Below, one piece after another: positions 1 through 8,088 of a stretch of DNA of 64,000 nt. The DNA comes from Tenacibaculum sp. 1_MG-2023 (GTDB lineage: Bacteria; Bacteroidota; Bacteroidia; Flavobacteriales; Flavobacteriaceae), in the NCBI RefSeq assembly GCF_030547425.1, contig NZ_JAUORH010000007.1, positions 62,001 to 126,000 on the forward strand. Direction: 5' to 3'. The notes beneath the pieces were generated by a model. The model saw only the letters and a list, made by a program, of their open reading frames with translations. It was not told the DNA's origin and searched no databases. Each line of letters starts with the position of its first letter. The first letter of the stretch is position 1. The translations under genes and the position numbers were made by a program.

Positions 1-575
1 ACGCCAATTCCTAATGAAATGGTCATATCCCCATTGCGAACAAAATGCTTAAACCCTTCTATAAGTCCAGCTAATTTCAAACGCTGTCTTATAAAATTAT
101 CACTTCGTCCCAATCGTTTTGCTATTTCAGAAGGTGCATATTTCTCACTCAGAAAGGCAATTGCTTCTGCTTCTTCGGTAGGTTCGACATCTTGTCTTTG
201 TAGATTTTCGATGATTTGAACTTCCAAAACATCATTATTCTTATACGTTCTCACGATACAGGGTATCGTTTTCTTACTGGCCAATTTACTAGCGCGAAAC
301 CTGCGTTCGCCCATTACAATGACATACTCTTTTCCAGATTTACGTACAGTAATAGGTTGAAGTACACCGTGCTTTTTGATACTCTCGGAAAGCTGTTGTA
401 GTAATGCTTCGTTGAATGTCTTTCTTGGTTGCATTGGGTCTGGAATGACCTTATCAATACTCAGGTTTTGAATTTGAAGTCCAATTGCTCTTTGTGTCAA
501 TTTTTCTTTGACTTCCTTTTTAACGGCTGTACTTGATTTACCGTTTCTACTTGTGGTACTTGCTTTTGTTGTCAT
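1..575 (-). CDS. ParB/Spo0J-family partition protein, N-terminal part
   Basis: The minus-strand frame opens with ATG at 575 and runs off the left edge after about 191 residues, so the 3' end is missing. The N-terminal 30 residues are Lys/Ser/Thr-rich. Next come the ParB nuclease-like signatures: a DPMQPRKTF stretch, GERRFRAS, and the QIIENLQRQDVEP box that follows it. A helix-turn-helix then appears (APSEIAKRLGRSDNFIRQRL). ParB proteins bind parS-like sites and use CTP in DNA segregation; plasmid and integrative-element versions help maintenance. No parA is visible in the window. Because the gene lies about 400 bp from a tRNA-Leu with a broken partner copy, I infer it belongs to a mobile element extending to the left rather than being the chromosomal ParB. 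Family call is firm; the mobile-element role is inference. Confidence 0.88.
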   Translation of the reverse strand, partial: MTTKASTTSRNGKSSTAVKKEVKEKLTQRAIGLQIQNLSIDKVIPDPMQPRKTFNEALLQQLSESIKKHGVLQPITVRKSGKEYVIVMGERRFRASKLASKKTIPCIVRTYKNNDVLEVQIIENLQRQDVEPTEEAEAIAFLSEKYAPSEIAKRLGRSDNFIRQRLKLAGLIEGFKHFVRNGDMTISLGIG

Positions 576-968
576 AATACTTAAATTTTAGATTAAACAA
601 TATTTAAGCAGGAACCAAACGGAAGATAAAATCTTGGCTCAAAAGGAAACGGAATAAATAAGCAAAGGAAAGAGCGTTGGATTTATGCCGTAGTCTTTTG
701 ATGGATGTATTTTACGAGTTTAAATTGCGGTGATATTGTATGATAATAAACTCTCACTAACGAAAAAATATGAATGCTATTTACTAAAATCTATTAACAA
801 CTATGAAATTTAATAAGGTTTGAGACTAAATAGAAGTAATGTAAACCAATACGAATGAGGTTCTTAAAATAGCCAAATGTTGTACCTATGTTGTACCCAA
901 GTCTAAAAATTGTGACGAAATTCCCTTGTTAAAAATAAAAAAGCCGAAGATTTCTCTTCGGCTTTTGT
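576..968. other. 393-bp gene-free stretch between parB and tRNA-Leu
   Basis: I see no convincing coding frame, RNA gene or clear promoter here. The sequence is AT-rich. It would hold the 5' leader of the ParB gene and, if a mobile element ends near here, one of its attachment-site arms. A short inverted repeat (aagccgaaga / tcttcggctt) with a T-run lies at about 941-966 just beyond the tRNA 3' end, and is the likely terminator of the minus-strand tRNA transcript. Confidence 0.5.
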
Positions 969-1049
969 GCGGGCGAAAGGACTCGAACCTTCACACCGTG
1001 AGGCACTTGATCCTAAGTCAAGCGTGTCTACCAATTCCACCACGCCCGC
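969..1049 (-). tRNA. tRNA-Leu (anticodon UAG)
   Basis: The reverse complement folds as a class II tRNA. The acceptor stem GCGGGCG pairs with CGCCCGC, the D arm carries AATTGGTAGA, the anticodon stem CTTGA/TCAAG closes the loop CTTAGGA (anticodon TAG), a variable arm follows (GTGCCTCACGGTGT region), and the T loop is GGTTCGAGTCC. It is 81 nt long and CCA is not encoded. It decodes CUA-type leucine codons. Its 5' 40 nt are repeated, with one mismatch, at 1086-1125. Confidence 0.96.
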
Positions 1050-1085
1050 ATTTTAACAATATTTTAATAATAACCATTTGGTTAA

Positions 1086-1125
1086 ATCCTAAGTCTAGCG
1101 TGTCTACCAATTCCACCACGCCCGC
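1086..1125 (-). pseudogene. 5' half of a second tRNA-Leu (fragment)
   Basis: Forty nt match the 5' half of the tRNA-Leu at 969-1049 with one mismatch, from the acceptor 5' strand through the D arm and anticodon loop, and then the match stops exactly after the loop. The mismatch lies in the anticodon stem: the fragment reads CTAGA, which would need TCTAG on the lost 3' strand, while the intact gene has CTTGA/TCAAG. It therefore came from a different, self-consistent tRNA-Leu. The breakpoint at the anticodon loop is a typical tyrosine-recombinase crossover position, so this may be an attachment-site remnant. Confidence 0.8.
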
Positions 1126-1197
1126 GTACTTCTGAATTTGTGGATGCAAATATAAACAATACTTGTAAACTACAAAGAAGAAGTATACTATTTTTCT

Positions 1198-1205
1198 TAT
1201 TTTTG
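1198..1205 (+). promoter_or_regulatory. -7 box (TATTTTTG) upstream of dipeptidase
   Basis: The site matches the Bacteroidota -7 consensus TAnnTTTG exactly and lies 21 bp before the ATG at 1227. No good TTTG (-33) box was seen at the usual spacing. It supports the downstream start at 1227. Confidence 0.5.
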
Positions 1206-1226
1206 ATGCTAATTAATATACAACAC

Positions 1227-2615
1227 ATGCAAAACGTAAAAGATTACATAGCTCAACATAAAGATCGCTTTATTAATGAGCTTATCGATTTATTAAAAAT
1301 TCCATCAGTAAGCGCTGACCCTGCTTATAATCAAGATGTATTAAATACTGCTGATACCATTAAAGATAGTTTAGAAAAAGCAGGGTGTGATAAAGTAGAG
1401 ATTTGCGAAACCCCTGGATATCCTATCGTATATGGAGAAAAAATAGTAGATCCAAACTTACCTACTGTATTAGTTTATGGTCATTACGATGTACAACCTG
1501 CAGACCCTATCGATTTATGGACCTCTCCTCCTTTTGAGCCAGTTATTAAAAAAACAGACATACACCCTGAAGGAGCTATTTTTGCTCGTGGTGCTTGTGA
1601 TGACAAAGGACAAATGTATATGCATGTAAAAGCATTAGAATACATGACCAAAACAGGGAACTTACCTTGTAATGTGAAATTTATGATTGAAGGTGAAGAA
1701 GAAGTTGGTTCTGAAAGCTTAGCATGGTTTGTTCCTAGAAATAGAGAAAAGTTAGCTAATGACGTAATTTTAATTTCTGATACAGGAATGATTGCTAATG
1801 ACATTCCTTCAATCACCACTGGTTTACGTGGTTTAAGTTATGTAGAAGTAGAAGTTACTGGTCCTAATAGAGACTTACATTCTGGTTTATACGGGGGAGC
1901 TGTTGCAAACCCTATTAATATTCTAACACAAATGATTGCTTCATTACACGATGAAAACAATCATATCACCATTCCTGATTTTTACGATAAAGTAGAAGAA
2001 TTATCTCGTGAAGAACGTGATGAAATGGCTAAAGCGCCTTTCTCTTTAGATGAATACAAAGCTGCTTTAGATATTAACGATGTTCATGGAGAAGCTGGCT
2101 ATACCACAAACGAACGTAACTCTATCCGTCCTACTTTAGATGTAAACGGAATTTGGGGTGGATACACTGGTGAAGGAGCAAAAACGGTGATTGCTTCTAA
2201 AGCATACGCAAAAATTTCAATGCGTTTAGTTCCTGGGCAAGAATGGGAAGAAATTACTGAATTGTTCAAAAAACATTTTGAAAGCATTGCTCCAAAATCG
2301 GTAAAAGTAGAAGTAAAACCGCATCATGGTGGACAAGGATATGTAACTCCGATTGATAATATTGGTTACCAAGCTGCAAGTAAAGCATATCAAGAAACGT
2401 TTGGAGTAACTCCTATTCCGCAACGAAGCGGGGGAAGTATTCCTATCGTTGCTTTGTTTGAGCAAGAATTAAAGAGTAAAACCATTTTAATGGGATTCGG
2501 ATTAAATTCTGATGCAATCCATTCACCAAATGAGCATTTCGGTGTATGGAATTACTTAAAAGGAATTGAAACCATTCCTTATTTTTATCAATATTTTACG
2601 GAATTATCTAAGTAA
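1227..2615 (+). CDS. M20-family dipeptidase / metallopeptidase
   Basis: This is a 462-residue zinc peptidase of the M20/M25/M40 (DapE/ArgE/CPG2) family, which hydrolyses dipeptides or N-acyl amino acids in the cytoplasm. Visible signatures are the metal site VYGHYDVQPAD, the bridging-Asp region GACDDKGQ, the general-base motif EGEEEVGS, the dimerisation-domain histidine in DLHSGLYGG, and the C-terminal ligand motif DAIHSPNEHF. The frame is open upstream to a GTG at 1140, but the extra 29 residues are not family-like and overlap a -7 box, so I start at the ATG at 1227. It appears monocistronic, with a strong terminator just after it. The exact substrate cannot be read from the sequence. Confidence 0.93.
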   Translation: MQNVKDYIAQHKDRFINELIDLLKIPSVSADPAYNQDVLNTADTIKDSLEKAGCDKVEICETPGYPIVYGEKIVDPNLPTVLVYGHYDVQPADPIDLWTSPPFEPVIKKTDIHPEGAIFARGACDDKGQMYMHVKALEYMTKTGNLPCNVKFMIEGEEEVGSESLAWFVPRNREKLANDVILISDTGMIANDIPSITTGLRGLSYVEVEVTGPNRDLHSGLYGGAVANPINILTQMIASLHDENNHITIPDFYDKVEELSREERDEMAKAPFSLDEYKAALDINDVHGEAGYTTNERNSIRPTLDVNGIWGGYTGEGAKTVIASKAYAKISMRLVPGQEWEEITELFKKHFESIAPKSVKVEVKPHHGGQGYVTPIDNIGYQAASKAYQETFGVTPIPQRSGGSIPIVALFEQELKSKTILMGFGLNSDAIHSPNEHFGVWNYLKGIETIPYFYQYFTELSK

Positions 2616-2636
2616 TTCATCCTTAACAACATCAAT

Positions 2637-2672
2637 AAAATAGCCTTGTGTAGAAAACAAGGCTATTTTTTT
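2637..2672 (+). terminator. Rho-independent terminator after dipeptidase
   Basis: The stem tagccttg/caaggcta with a 9-nt loop is followed by seven T residues, 22 bp after the dipeptidase stop codon. Confidence 0.85.
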
Positions 2673-2703
2673 ATATTATTTTACACCCTCTACATTTGTA
2701 AAA

Positions 2704-2881
2704 TTAATTCTAATTTTTTTAGCAATGTAATTATCAAAAAGATTTAAAACTTTTAGAAGCCAATAACTCTATAAACTTACGAAGTTGGGTAAAAATGGAA
2801 AACAATATTTAAATTTTCAGACAAACCTGTGGTTGTAAAAAACTAATTCTGTTAAAAGCCTCTTAAATGAGGCTTTTTTTT
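2704..2881 (+). ncRNA. Candidate small RNA between a promoter box and an orphan terminator
   Basis: A perfect -7 box (TACATTTG, 2691-2698) is followed about 155 bp later by a clean intrinsic terminator (2854-2881), with no protein frame between them. The preceding gene already has its own terminator at 2637-2672. A transcript of roughly 175 nt would result. I do not recognise it as 6S, tmRNA, SRP or a riboswitch. This is inference from signal layout only; a decayed gene that left its terminator behind is the alternative. Confidence 0.25.
2854..2881 (+). terminator. Orphan intrinsic terminator
   Basis: The stem agcctc/gaggct with a 6-nt loop, flanked by A residues and eight Ts, ends 47 bp before the DUF4407 start codon. 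No gene lies between it and the previous terminator, so it must end either read-through or an unannotated RNA. Confidence 0.75.
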
Positions 2882-2927
2882 GTAACAAAACCCTAAATCA
2901 CTCGTTATTAAACTATAAGCTTATTTT

Positions 2928-4028
2928 ATGTTAAAACGATTTTTCCTTCTTTGTTCTGGTGCTGATTTAGATTTACTCGAAAAATGTGCTAATGGAGAGC
3001 AAAATAAATATGCGGGTATTGGCGCTACAGTTTTCTTCACTGCACTTATGGCAACTATTGCCTCTGCTTACGCCTTGTATACTGTTTTTGACAATATATA
3101 TACATCCATTTTCTTCGGAATCATTTGGGGACTTCTCATTTTTAATTTAGATCGATTTATTGTTTCAACCATAAAAAAAAGAGAGTCAAAGCGAAAAGAA
3201 ATTATACAAGTTCTACCAAGATTATTACTTGCGATGATTATTGCAATCGTAATTTCTAAACCTTTAGAATTAAAGATTTTTGAAAAGGAAATCAACCAAG
3301 TTTTGTTAACTGAGAAAAACCAAATGACACTAGATAACAAAACTCAAATTGCGCAACAATTCTCACCTGAAATAGAGAAAATTAATAGTGAAATTACTTC
3401 ACTGAAAAATGAAATAACTACTAAAGAACAAGAAATCAATACACTATATGAAACTTATATTGCGGAAGCTGAAGGAAGAAAAGGCACAAAACTAATCGGA
3501 AAAGGTCCTGTTTATAAAGAAAAGAGAGACAAGCATGATACAGCTTTACAAGAATTAACTCAATTAAAAGCTTCAAACAATGAAAAAATTAAAACTAAAG
3601 AAGAAACTGTTAGAAATCTAATTCAACAACAAAAAGAAGTTGAATCTAAAACACAACCTATTATTTCTAACTTTGATGGTTTAATGGCTCGAGTTAACGC
3701 ACTAAACAAACTACCTTGGCTACCTTCTTTCTTTATCTTCCTATTATTTTTAGCAATAGAAACTGCCCCAATTTTTGCTAAACTTATCAGTTCAAAAAGT
3801 GAATACGATTATAAATTGGAAAACCATGAATCTCAAGTAAAAACTTGGATTCAACAACAAGTCCATCAAAGAGAGGTTATTTTACAAACAGATATAAACC
3901 TCAACAACAAAGTATACTCTGATTTAAAAACAGAAGAAGAACTTTACAACTACAAACAAAAAATGGCTCGTAACCTCATGAAACTACAAACTGATACTTT
4001 TTATAAAAATCAACAGGATATTTTATAA
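2928..4028 (+). CDS. DUF4407 membrane protein with coiled coil
   Basis: This 366-residue protein opens with the typical DUF4407 N terminus (LLCSGADLDLLEKC). It has a pair of membrane segments at about residues 30-75 and a third at about 100-115. A long charged coiled-coil region (about 125-245, rich in K/E/Q) then precedes another hydrophobic segment near 262-285 (FFIFLLFLAIETAPIFAKL). The C terminus is a Q/K-rich helix. DUF4407 is a bacterial family of unknown function, common in Bacteroidota. The gene converges with the Lrp regulator and overlaps its stop by 6 bp. No ATPase or enzymatic motif is visible. Confidence 0.85.
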   Translation: MLKRFFLLCSGADLDLLEKCANGEQNKYAGIGATVFFTALMATIASAYALYTVFDNIYTSIFFGIIWGLLIFNLDRFIVSTIKKRESKRKEIIQVLPRLLLAMIIAIVISKPLELKIFEKEINQVLLTEKNQMTLDNKTQIAQQFSPEIEKINSEITSLKNEITTKEQEINTLYETYIAEAEGRKGTKLIGKGPVYKEKRDKHDTALQELTQLKASNNEKIKTKEETVRNLIQQQKEVESKTQPIISNFDGLMARVNALNKLPWLPSFFIFLLFLAIETAPIFAKLISSKSEYDYKLENHESQVKTWIQQQVHQREVILQTDINLNNKVYSDLKTEEELYNYKQKMARNLMKLQTDTFYKNQQDIL

Positions 4029-4481
4029 CGCTATTGCTATCGAATTTTTCACTTCATCAATTGTAAAAACACTTCGGGTATTGCCTACATGTTTTAACGC
4101 TGTGAGTTTATTTACTATAAAGTCTCTGTATGCGTCCATGTCCTTTACATAAACCTTTAAAATATAATCATAATCCCCACTTACATGAAAACATTCAGTT
4201 ACTTCTTCTAGCCTATTAACTTCTTTTTCAAAAACAGCTATATGATCTTTATTGTGTTTCTCTAGCTGCACATGGCAAAAAACTAAAAACGATTTTTCAA
4301 TTTTGTTCTTGTTAACTAAAGCAACATATTGCTTAATAACTTTTTCTTTTTCCAACTTCTTAATTCGCTCGTAAACAGCTGTTACAGACAATCCCAATTG
4401 TAGTGAAAGCTGTTTTGTAGTTTGTTTGCTATCTGTTTGAAGCAATCCTAATAACTTCTTGTCTATATTATCTAATTTCAT
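4023..4481 (-). CDS. Lrp/AsnC-family transcriptional regulator
   Basis: The protein has 152 residues, the normal length of the family. An N-terminal helix-turn-helix begins MKLDNIDKKLLGLLQTD, with the recognition region SVTAVYERIKKLE. The C-terminal RAM/ligand-binding domain carries the VTECFHVSGDYDYILKV motif. Lrp-type proteins sense amino acids and often regulate the adjacent divergent gene. Here that gene is a Cys/Met-metabolism PLP enzyme starting 164 bp away, which makes it the likely target. The regulator has its own promoter, with TTG and TAATTTTG boxes, in the shared intergenic region. Confidence 0.92.
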   Translation of the reverse strand: MKLDNIDKKLLGLLQTDSKQTTKQLSLQLGLSVTAVYERIKKLEKEKVIKQYVALVNKNKIEKSFLVFCHVQLEKHNKDHIAVFEKEVNRLEEVTECFHVSGDYDYILKVYVKDMDAYRDFIVNKLTALKHVGNTRSVFTIDEVKNSIAIAL

Positions 4482-4548
4482 ATGAAAAAAAATCTGTATT
4501 TATTATATATTCTTTGCTTAACACCTAATAAAAAACTAATTACAAACA

Positions 4549-4577
4549 CAAAATTAGTATAAAAATCTATAAACCAA
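4549..4577 (-). promoter_or_regulatory. Promoter of the Lrp-type gene
   Basis: On the minus strand a perfect -7 box TAATTTTG (4556 to 4549) is preceded, 18 bp upstream, by a TTG (4577 to 4575) fitting the -33 box. The predicted leader is about 60 nt. The divergent PLP enzyme lies on the other side, so an Lrp dimer bound here could regulate both. Confidence 0.55.
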
Positions 4578-4644
4578 GATTTATATTGATTTTTAAACAA
4601 TTAAAACTGATTTTAGTTGTCACTAATAATTAACCTTAACAGAT

Positions 4645-5844
4645 ATGAAATTTAAACCTGCAAACAACATACAAGACCTACAATACTTTGGAGAATTTGG
4701 TGGTGTAAACCCATCTATATCTGATTCTTCCACTTACACTTTTTTATCAGCAAAAACTATGTTTGATACTTTTGAAGGAAATACAGACGGATGTTATTTA
4801 TACTCTCGTCATTCATCTCCTTCAAACTTATACCTATCAGAAGCTTTGGCCGCTATGGAAGGTACAGAATCTGCTAATGTTTCAGCTACAGGTATGGGAG
4901 CTATTACTCCCACCATCTTACAAATTTGTGAATCTGGAGATCATATCGTTTCTAGTAGAACTATTTATGGAGGAACCTATGCATTTTTAAAAAATTTCAC
5001 ACCTCGAATGGGTATTGAAACATCTTTTGTTGATATTACAAAATTAGAAGTGGTTGAAGCAGCGATTACTAAAAAAACTAAAATGATATACTGTGAAACA
5101 GTAAGTAACCCATTATTAGAAGTTGCCGATATCGAAGCCTTATCAGTTTTAGCTAAAAAACATAATTTACAATTAGTTGTAGACAATACATTCTCTCCTC
5201 TATCAATTTCTCCTGCTCAGTTAGGTGCCAACATAGTAATTCATAGTTTAACTAAATTTATTAACGGTTCATCAGACACAATGGGAGGAGTTATTTGTGG
5301 AACTACAGATTTTATCAATTCTCAAAAAAGTGTAATTGACGGAGCTAGTATGCTACTTGGTGCTTCGATGGATTCAATGCGAGCTGCATCTATTTTTAAA
5401 AATATGAGAACCTTACATATTCGCATAAAACAACACAGTAGAAATGCTCGTTATTTAGCTGAAAAATTTGAAGCTGATGGATTAAAAACTGTGTATCCTG
5501 GATTGGAATCGCATCCTTCACACAAAACTTTCAAATCAATGATGAATGAAGAATATGGTTTTGGAGGAATGCTAACCATTGATGTTGGTTCTTTAGATAA
5601 CGCAAATACTTTAATGGAATTGATGCAAGAACGTAACTTAGGGTACTTGGCCGTAAGTTTAGGTTTTTATAAAACCTTATTTTCTGCTCCTGGTACTTCA
5701 ACCTCATCAGAAATCCCTTTAGATGAGCAGAAAAAAATGGGACTTACTGATGGATTGATTCGTTTTTCTATTGGATTAGACAACGATATAGAACGCACTT
5801 ATCAAATGATAAATACCTGTATGAAAGAAATTGACATACTTTAA
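4645..5844 (+). CDS. Cys/Met-metabolism PLP enzyme (methionine gamma-lyase / trans-sulfuration family)
   Basis: This 399-residue fold-type I PLP enzyme belongs to the cystathionine gamma-synthase/lyase and methionine gamma-lyase group. The YSRHSSPSN segment corresponds to the phosphate-binding Tyr/Arg motif. The GMGAITPTIL and VVDNTFSPL motifs follow, and the Schiff-base lysine is K204 in HSLTKFINGSSDT. The enzymes of this family cleave or form C-S bonds of sulfur amino acids. Which reaction this one catalyses (methionine to methanethiol, or cystathionine/homocysteine chemistry) cannot be decided by eye. It is divergent from an Lrp regulator and lies 9 bp upstream of a MarC-family gene, suggesting an amino-acid catabolism/export operon. 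Confidence 0.9.
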   Translation: MKFKPANNIQDLQYFGEFGGVNPSISDSSTYTFLSAKTMFDTFEGNTDGCYLYSRHSSPSNLYLSEALAAMEGTESANVSATGMGAITPTILQICESGDHIVSSRTIYGGTYAFLKNFTPRMGIETSFVDITKLEVVEAAITKKTKMIYCETVSNPLLEVADIEALSVLAKKHNLQLVVDNTFSPLSISPAQLGANIVIHSLTKFINGSSDTMGGVICGTTDFINSQKSVIDGASMLLGASMDSMRAASIFKNMRTLHIRIKQHSRNARYLAEKFEADGLKTVYPGLESHPSHKTFKSMMNEEYGFGGMLTIDVGSLDNANTLMELMQERNLGYLAVSLGFYKTLFSAPGTSTSSEIPLDEQKKMGLTDGLIRFSIGLDNDIERTYQMINTCMKEIDIL

Positions 5845-5853
5845 CCTAGAACT

Positions 5854-6492
5854 ATGAACGAAATAATCACTTTTGGCATTTTATCTTTTACCTCATTTTT
5901 TACCCTGATTAACCCGTTGGGTACTATGCCGATTTTCATGACCATGACAGCTGATTTAGACAAGGAAAGCAGAAATCAAACTGCAAAAAAAGCTTCCATA
6001 GTTAGTTTTATAACTATCTTAATTTTTGCTTTCTCTGGTCAATTGTTATTTAACTTTTTTGGAATCTCTGTAAACAGCTTTAGAGTTGTTGGTGGAGTAA
6101 TTTTCTTTTTAATGGGTATGGATATGCTTCAAGCAAGATTAGGGAAAGTAAAACTAAGTAGCTCTGAAGTTAAAACATATGTTAACGACATTTCTGTTAC
6201 TCCATTAGCAATACCAATGATTTGTGGTCCAGGTGCCTTAACCAATGCTATTGTAATGATGGAATATGCTAAATCCTTTGAAATGAAACTAGCATTAATC
6301 ATTGCTGCTTTTTTAGTAATTATAGCAACATACCTAATTTTATATAGCTCCTCAAAAATCATTAAAATACTGGGGCAAACTGGTATAAATGTTATGATGA
6401 GATTAATGGGGCTTATAGTTATGGTAATTGCGGTTGAATTCTTCTTTAGTGGGTTAAAGCCTATTATACTTGATATATTAAATAGTAACTAG
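5854..6492 (+). CDS. MarC-family integral membrane protein
   Basis: The protein has 212 residues with about six hydrophobic segments. The family-specific N terminus (FFTLINPLGTMPIFMTMT) and central PLAIPMICGPGALT motif are both clear. MarC/UPF0056 proteins are polytopic inner-membrane proteins annotated as NAAT-type transporters; some members have been linked to amino-acid export. The gene begins 9 bp after the PLP enzyme stop, so both should be on one mRNA, which fits a role in moving the substrate or product of that enzyme. That link is inference. Confidence 0.92.
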   Translation: MNEIITFGILSFTSFFTLINPLGTMPIFMTMTADLDKESRNQTAKKASIVSFITILIFAFSGQLLFNFFGISVNSFRVVGGVIFFLMGMDMLQARLGKVKLSSSEVKTYVNDISVTPLAIPMICGPGALTNAIVMMEYAKSFEMKLALIIAAFLVIIATYLILYSSSKIIKILGQTGINVMMRLMGLIVMVIAVEFFFSGLKPIILDILNSN

Positions 6493-6505
6493 ATTCCCAA
6501 CTGAT

Positions 6506-6513
6506 TACATTTG
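6506..6513 (+). promoter_or_regulatory. -7 box (TACATTTG) before nhaC-like gene
   Basis: The site matches TAnnTTTG exactly, 51 bp before the antiporter start. No convincing -33 box was seen. It suggests the antiporter has its own promoter in addition to any read-through from marC. Confidence 0.4.
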
Positions 6514-6563
6514 TGTAATTCTTTACAAAGTCGTAACATTACAAGCCTAAAAAAATATCACAC

Positions 6564-8051
6564 ATGCAAGACGACAAAAACCTATCTGAAATTGAAATAG
6601 AAGATCAAAAAATAATTCAAAATAAAGAGTTGAATATTTGGGAAGCTTTGATTCCTGTTTTTGCTCTGATTGTAATGCTAGCGTACAATGTGTATGTATT
6701 TGGAGACGATGCTTTAAGTGGTAGTAATCAGTTTATTTTATTATTGGGTGGTGCAGTCGCAGCTATTGTAGGTTTTAAGAACAAAGTTTCCTACGAAAGA
6801 ATGATTGAAGAGGTTGCTGAAAACATAAAATCTACCGCAGGTGCTATTTTAATACTTTTAATGGTAGGTTCTTTAGCTGGAACTTGGTTAATAAGTGGAA
6901 TTATACCTTCAATGATTTATTATGGCTTACAAATTTTAAACCCTACCATATTTTTAGTAGCATGTTTAATTATTTGTGCTGTAATCTCTATTGCTACAGG
7001 TAGCTCTTGGACAACAGCTGCAACTGTTGGTATCGCCTTAATAGGAATTGGTGAAGCGTTAGGTATTTCTTTAGGAATGACAGCTGGTGCTGTTTTATCT
7101 GGTGCATATTTTGGAGATAAAATGTCACCAATGTCAGATACCACAAACCTAGCTCCTGCTATGGCTGGTACAGATTTATTCACACATATAAGATACATGG
7201 CCTACACTACAGTACCTACATTTATTGTAACCATTATCTTTTTTATTATCCTTGGCTTTACACAAACAACCACTGGTGAAGCTAACACACAGCTAATGCT
7301 AAACGATATTGACAAAGCCTTTAACATTACTCCGTGGTTATTTATAGTTCCTATACTTGTAATCATCCTTATCATAAAAAAAACACCTCCTTTAATAGCT
7401 CTTTTAGCTGGAACTATATTCGGCGGTGCTTTCGCTTTGATTTTCCAACCTCATGTAGTTGCTCAAATTTCTGAAGTTGAAAAGTTAGATTTTGAATCTG
7501 CTTACAAAGGAATAATGCAAGCTATAACCGTAGAAACTTCTGTAGCTACTGATAATGAAGTATTAAAGGATTTATTTACTGCTGGGGGAATGAAAAAGAT
7601 GCTAGGAACCGTATGGTTAATTTTATTAGCAATGGTTTTTGGTGGGGTTATGGATGCTATCGGAGCCTTAGCTAAAATCAGTAGTTTTATGTTAAGTTTA
7701 TTTGATTCAGTATTTGGATTGTTTGCCAGTACCGTTGCCACTTGTATTGGTTTAAACTTTACAGCTTCTGACCAATATTTGGCAATTGTTGTACCAGGAA
7801 AAATGTATGCGCAAGCCTATAGAGACAAAGGTTTAGCCCCTGAAAACTTAAGTAGAACTTTAGAAGATTCAGGTACTGTTACTTCTGTTTTAATTCCATG
7901 GAATACTTGTGGAGCTTACCACTCAGGAGTATTAGGAGTTCCGGTGATAGATTATGCTTTTTATGCAGTGTTTAATTGGCTAAGCCCATTTACAACATTA
8001 CTATTTGCTGCTTTTAGAATTAAAATAAAACAACTTGCTTCTAAAGAATAA
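6564..8051 (+). CDS. NhaC-family Na+/H+ antiporter
   Basis: This 495-residue polytopic membrane protein has about a dozen hydrophobic segments. Family motifs include the GSSWTTAATVGIALIGIG helix, GAVLSGAYFGDKMSPMSDTT and, near the C terminus, EDSGTVTSVLIPWNTCGAYHS. NhaC-type antiporters exchange Na+ (or carboxylates with Na+/H+) across the inner membrane. In a marine bacterium the most likely job is sodium export and pH homeostasis. The soluble N-terminal 25 residues are acidic. Transcription ends at a strong hairpin 8 bp past the stop. Confidence 0.92.
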   Translation: MQDDKNLSEIEIEDQKIIQNKELNIWEALIPVFALIVMLAYNVYVFGDDALSGSNQFILLLGGAVAAIVGFKNKVSYERMIEEVAENIKSTAGAILILLMVGSLAGTWLISGIIPSMIYYGLQILNPTIFLVACLIICAVISIATGSSWTTAATVGIALIGIGEALGISLGMTAGAVLSGAYFGDKMSPMSDTTNLAPAMAGTDLFTHIRYMAYTTVPTFIVTIIFFIILGFTQTTTGEANTQLMLNDIDKAFNITPWLFIVPILVIILIIKKTPPLIALLAGTIFGGAFALIFQPHVVAQISEVEKLDFESAYKGIMQAITVETSVATDNEVLKDLFTAGGMKKMLGTVWLILLAMVFGGVMDAIGALAKISSFMLSLFDSVFGLFASTVATCIGLNFTASDQYLAIVVPGKMYAQAYRDKGLAPENLSRTLEDSGTVTSVLIPWNTCGAYHSGVLGVPVIDYAFYAVFNWLSPFTTLLFAAFRIKIKQLASKE

Positions 8052-8059
8052 CATTTATA

Positions 8060-8088
8060 AACCTCACCTTTCGTGAGGTTCTTTTTTT
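8060..8088 (+). terminator. Terminator after nhaC-like gene, abutting the next ATG
   Basis: The stem aacctcac/gtgaggtt with a 5-nt loop is followed by seven Ts. The T-run ends at 8088 and the next gene's ATG starts at 8089. Confidence 0.88.

Noticed and set aside
1086..1125. A second complete tRNA-Leu gene
   Set aside because: The match stops after the anticodon loop; the variable arm, T arm and acceptor 3' strand are missing.
1140..1226. N-terminal extension of the dipeptidase as a signal peptide
   Set aside because: It starts at GTG, spans a promoter-like box, and lacks a cleavage site; M20 dipeptidases of this type are cytoplasmic and normally begin near 1227.
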